Part shown: piece after piece, positions 12,201 to 13,157 of the stretch
Numbering within the stretch: the first letter of the stretch is position 1
Layout: each line of letters begins with the position of its first letter
Source: an uncultured Collinsella sp.
Lineage (GTDB): Bacteria > Actinomycetota > Coriobacteriia > Coriobacteriales > Coriobacteriaceae
Direction: 5' to 3'
Assembly (NCBI GenBank): GCA_902478935.1
Contig: CABSMV010000054.1
Location: 1 to 13,157 of the forward strand
DNA length: 13,157 nt
Made by a program: the position numbers and the translations under genes
Notes under the pieces: generated by a model
Database searches by the model: none
What the model saw: only the letters and a program-made list of their open reading frames with translations
What the model was told of the DNA's origin: nothing

Positions 12201-13157
12201 GCAGATGGGCAGCTTCGGCTGCGGCCACGATGCGTATCTCACCGACGAGATCGCGCGCATGATGAGCGAGATGGGCTCCAAGGTTCCGATGATGATCAAG
12301 CTCGATGAGAGCGACGTCGCCGGTCCCATGGGCATTCGCGTGCGTTCGTTTATCGAGTCGGTCAACCGTCGTCGCGCGGAGGAGCGTGCCGAGGGCGCCC
12401 GGGTGCACGCGGTCCATCCGCTCGACGACCCGTATAAGGTCAAGTACACCAAGCGCGACCGGCACGACAAGATCGCGCTGGTCCCCAACACCTCCCATGC
12501 GTTCTGCAGGCTCATGACCGCGGCGATGCGCAATCAGGGCGTGCGCGCCGAGGCCCTTGATATCGGGCGCGAGGATGCCATCCGCCTGGGCAAACGCTAT
12601 GTGCAAAACGACATCTGCTTCCCCGCGCAAATCGTGATCGGCGAGGCGCTCGCGGCACTCGAGAGCGGTAAGTACGACCCGCACGACGTCGCCGTGGTGA
12701 CTGGCAAGTATATCGGCGACTGCCGCCTGACGCACTACATGCCCCTGCTGCGCCGCGCGCTCGACGACGCGGGATACGACTATGTCCCGGTGCTCACCAA
12801 CGACGACGTCGATGCCCACAATGCGCATCCGGGCTTCAAGCTCGGCCTTGGCCCGAGCATCCAGATCGCCTACGGTCTTCCCATGATCGATGCCCTCGAG
12901 GCCATGCTTAGGCGCATCCGTCCCTACGAGCTCGAGAAGGGCGCGGCGGACGCTGCGTTCGACCGCGCGCTCGATGAGGTTATCGAGGGCATGGAGCGCT
13001 CCGGGCTGAGAGGCCAGGCGACGGGCTTCAAACGCGCGCTTGCGATCATGGACGCCGTTCCGTACGACCGCTCGAACCCGCATCCGACCGTTCTCATCGT
13101 GGGCGAGTACCTGCTCAATTTCCATCTCGGCGCCAACCACGAGATCGAGCGCTACCT
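9259..13157 (+). CDS. Giant acyl-CoA dehydratase activase-like fusion protein (3' end outside window)
   Basis: The frame is open from ATG 9259 to the window end, at least 1299 residues. Domain 1 (about 1-290) and domain 2 (about 335-610) are BadF/BcrA/HgdC-type ASKHA ATPases, with phosphate loops LDVGSTTTK (7-15) and IDSGSTTTK (340-348). Each has the cluster cysteines of activases: Cys130 (NGSCAGGTG) and Cys171 (GRCGVY), then Cys464 (NEACSAGCG) and Cys503 (GSRCTV). In HgdC two identical subunits share one 4Fe-4S cluster; here one chain supplies both halves. Cys627, 630, 634 and 653 form a knuckle. From about 720 a DUF2229-like region begins (IGIPRVLEFWDTMPFW, VCFPAKLVHGH). A second dehydratase-like region follows, with MGSFGCGHDAYLTDE, ICFPAQIVIGEAL and GDCRLTHYMPLLRRAL. 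The substrate is unknown; the likely role is ATP-driven reduction at very low potential. The ribosome site GGAG (9251-9254) is close, at 4 bases. Relatives are roughly 1400 residues or more, so the C-terminus is missing. Confidence 0.9.
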   Translation, partial: MALLVGLDVGSTTTKVYAMHEDMTEAWWGYRRHGACQTASVRAMLGELAERFPHESLRVAVTGSGARDIATALGASYVQEVVANALAISRFYPQTRCAIELGGQDAKMIFFRTNDKGGIEVADMRMNGSCAGGTGAFIDEMAKLMGVGTESGEFEQLASRGTTVHEVSGRCGVYAKTDIQPLLNEGIPTTDLALSALHAVARQTIGGLAQGIDIEPPVIFEGGTLAYNPTLVRVFREQLNLSDDQVIVPRDPQIMVARGAALSLTDMFASSQPIDLPDAFVRLDKLETVAPASGEGRLAQPFFATPAEQADFTARHGKETPAKGPDAYAPGETVRVALGIDSGSTTTKFALVDEAGELVDSFYASNNGRPLDVAQQGLVSLKNRWETAGVTLAIDAVGTTGYGEELFARAFHADYHTVETVAHARAACACVPDATFVLDIGGQDMKAIWLNHGVLTDIVVNEACSAGCGSFLEGFAKNLGIAVEDIATEAFSSKAPAVLGSRCTVFMNSSVVSEQRRGKGPGDIMAGLCRSIIENVFTKVIRVSNLNRLGDKVVVQGGTFRNDAVLHAFEQYLGKPVTRAPHPGLMGAIGIALLAREECRKGDAGTSFIGLDAVERFEHREFGGVTCRRCNNRCQRAVVAFGDGSLYVTGNRCPRGGAISWDELVREVPAAEELRPQGACEAQAPGTGRDRTAAAPNLFVDREKLLFESCPTVPVCGGRDVTIGIPRVLEFWDTMPFWSTFFSTLGFKVRVSGRSTKAMYERGLAHVTSDTVCFPAKLVHGHIRNLVDAGVDRIFMPIITTVPTENTASTSEWMCAVVKGYPYVMRNSDNPEERFGVPFDTPLFHWYDEGDRNRQLKAWCKETFDIDADLVAKATEQADRAQETFENQLQLRGRQVLENVHEDGGYAVVIASRPYHNDPLVNHGLPKLFSERGIPVLTPDAVPGVCNVDLSNSRIDIVNNYHARMLSCAVIVASTPELELVQMGSFGCGHDAYLTDEIARMMSEMGSKVPMMIKLDESDVAGPMGIRVRSFIESVNRRRAEERAEGARVHAVHPLDDPYKVKYTKRDRHDKIALVPNTSHAFCRLMTAAMRNQGVRAEALDIGREDAIRLGKRYVQNDICFPAQIVIGEALAALESGKYDPHDVAVVTGKYIGDCRLTHYMPLLRRALDDAGYDYVPVLTNDDVDAHNAHPGFKLGLGPSIQIAYGLPMIDALEAMLRRIRPYELEKGAADAAFDRALDEVIEGMERSGLRGQATGFKRALAIMDAVPYDRSNPHPTVLIVGEYLLNFHLGANHEIERY

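Noticed and set aside
11236..13140. A 634-codon open frame on the - strand
   Set aside because: It lies wholly opposite the activase-like gene, whose protein has clear family motifs throughout. The antisense translation is rich in Arg, His, Val and Ala with no recognisable motif. Such shadows are common opposite GC-rich genes.
1..13157. CRISPR arrays, defence genes, prophage or integrase genes
   Set aside because: No regularly spaced direct repeats were found, and every long frame is accounted for by the genes listed or their shadows.

Overview
The window is about 13 kb of GC-rich DNA in which every recognisable gene lies on the + strand. The housekeeping set (rph-rdgB-dtd, veg-ispE, tRNA-Pro, tatA, greA-lysS), the GC-rich codon use and the large anaerobe-type CoA-dehydratase-activase-like gene fit an anaerobic actinobacterium. 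My best guess is class Coriobacteriia, probably Collinsella or a close relative; this is an inference from gene content and style, not a database match. The first 28 bases are not genomic: they match the end of an Illumina Nextera adapter, so the window starts at a contig end and the first gene is cut there.

Region 29-1726 holds the 3' part of rph (RNase PH), then rdgB (nucleotide-pool cleaning) and dtd (D-aminoacyl-tRNA deacylase), the last two almost touching. Region 1727-3077 holds veg and ispE, 2 bp apart, behind a plausible promoter. A tRNA-Pro(CGG) with a strong terminator follows, then monocistronic tatA with a very good promoter that contains an inverted repeat. Next come greA and lysS. 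LysS is unusual in carrying a C-terminal Trbp111/EMAPII-like tRNA-binding domain. The genes before 6213 are therefore mostly translation, RNA and nucleotide quality control, plus isoprenoid synthesis and protein export.

Region 6213-9258 is more accessory. It holds a one-piece ThrE-type threonine/serine exporter, a four-helix DUF2798-like membrane protein, and long intergenic stretches rich in hairpins and repeats. From 9259 to the window end runs a single open frame of at least 1299 codons. It encodes two tandem BadF/BcrA-type ASKHA ATPase domains, a four-cysteine knuckle, a DUF2229-like region and a second dehydratase-like region. It looks like an ATP-driven low-potential electron-transfer enzyme fused to its own acceptor, preceded by a perfect 21-bp operator-like palindrome. 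It is cut by the window end.

A recurring theme is that several genes (rph, dtd, lysS, thrE-like, the DUF2798 gene) are followed within 0-3 bases of their stop codon by an inverted repeat. Two of these are near-identical copies of one palindrome with a compensatory base-pair change. Two others share a conserved GGGACAGGTT loop but have unrelated arms. These look like dispersed REP-like elements and are, with the giant fusion protein, the most interesting content of the window. I saw no CRISPR array, transposase gene, prophage or rRNA.
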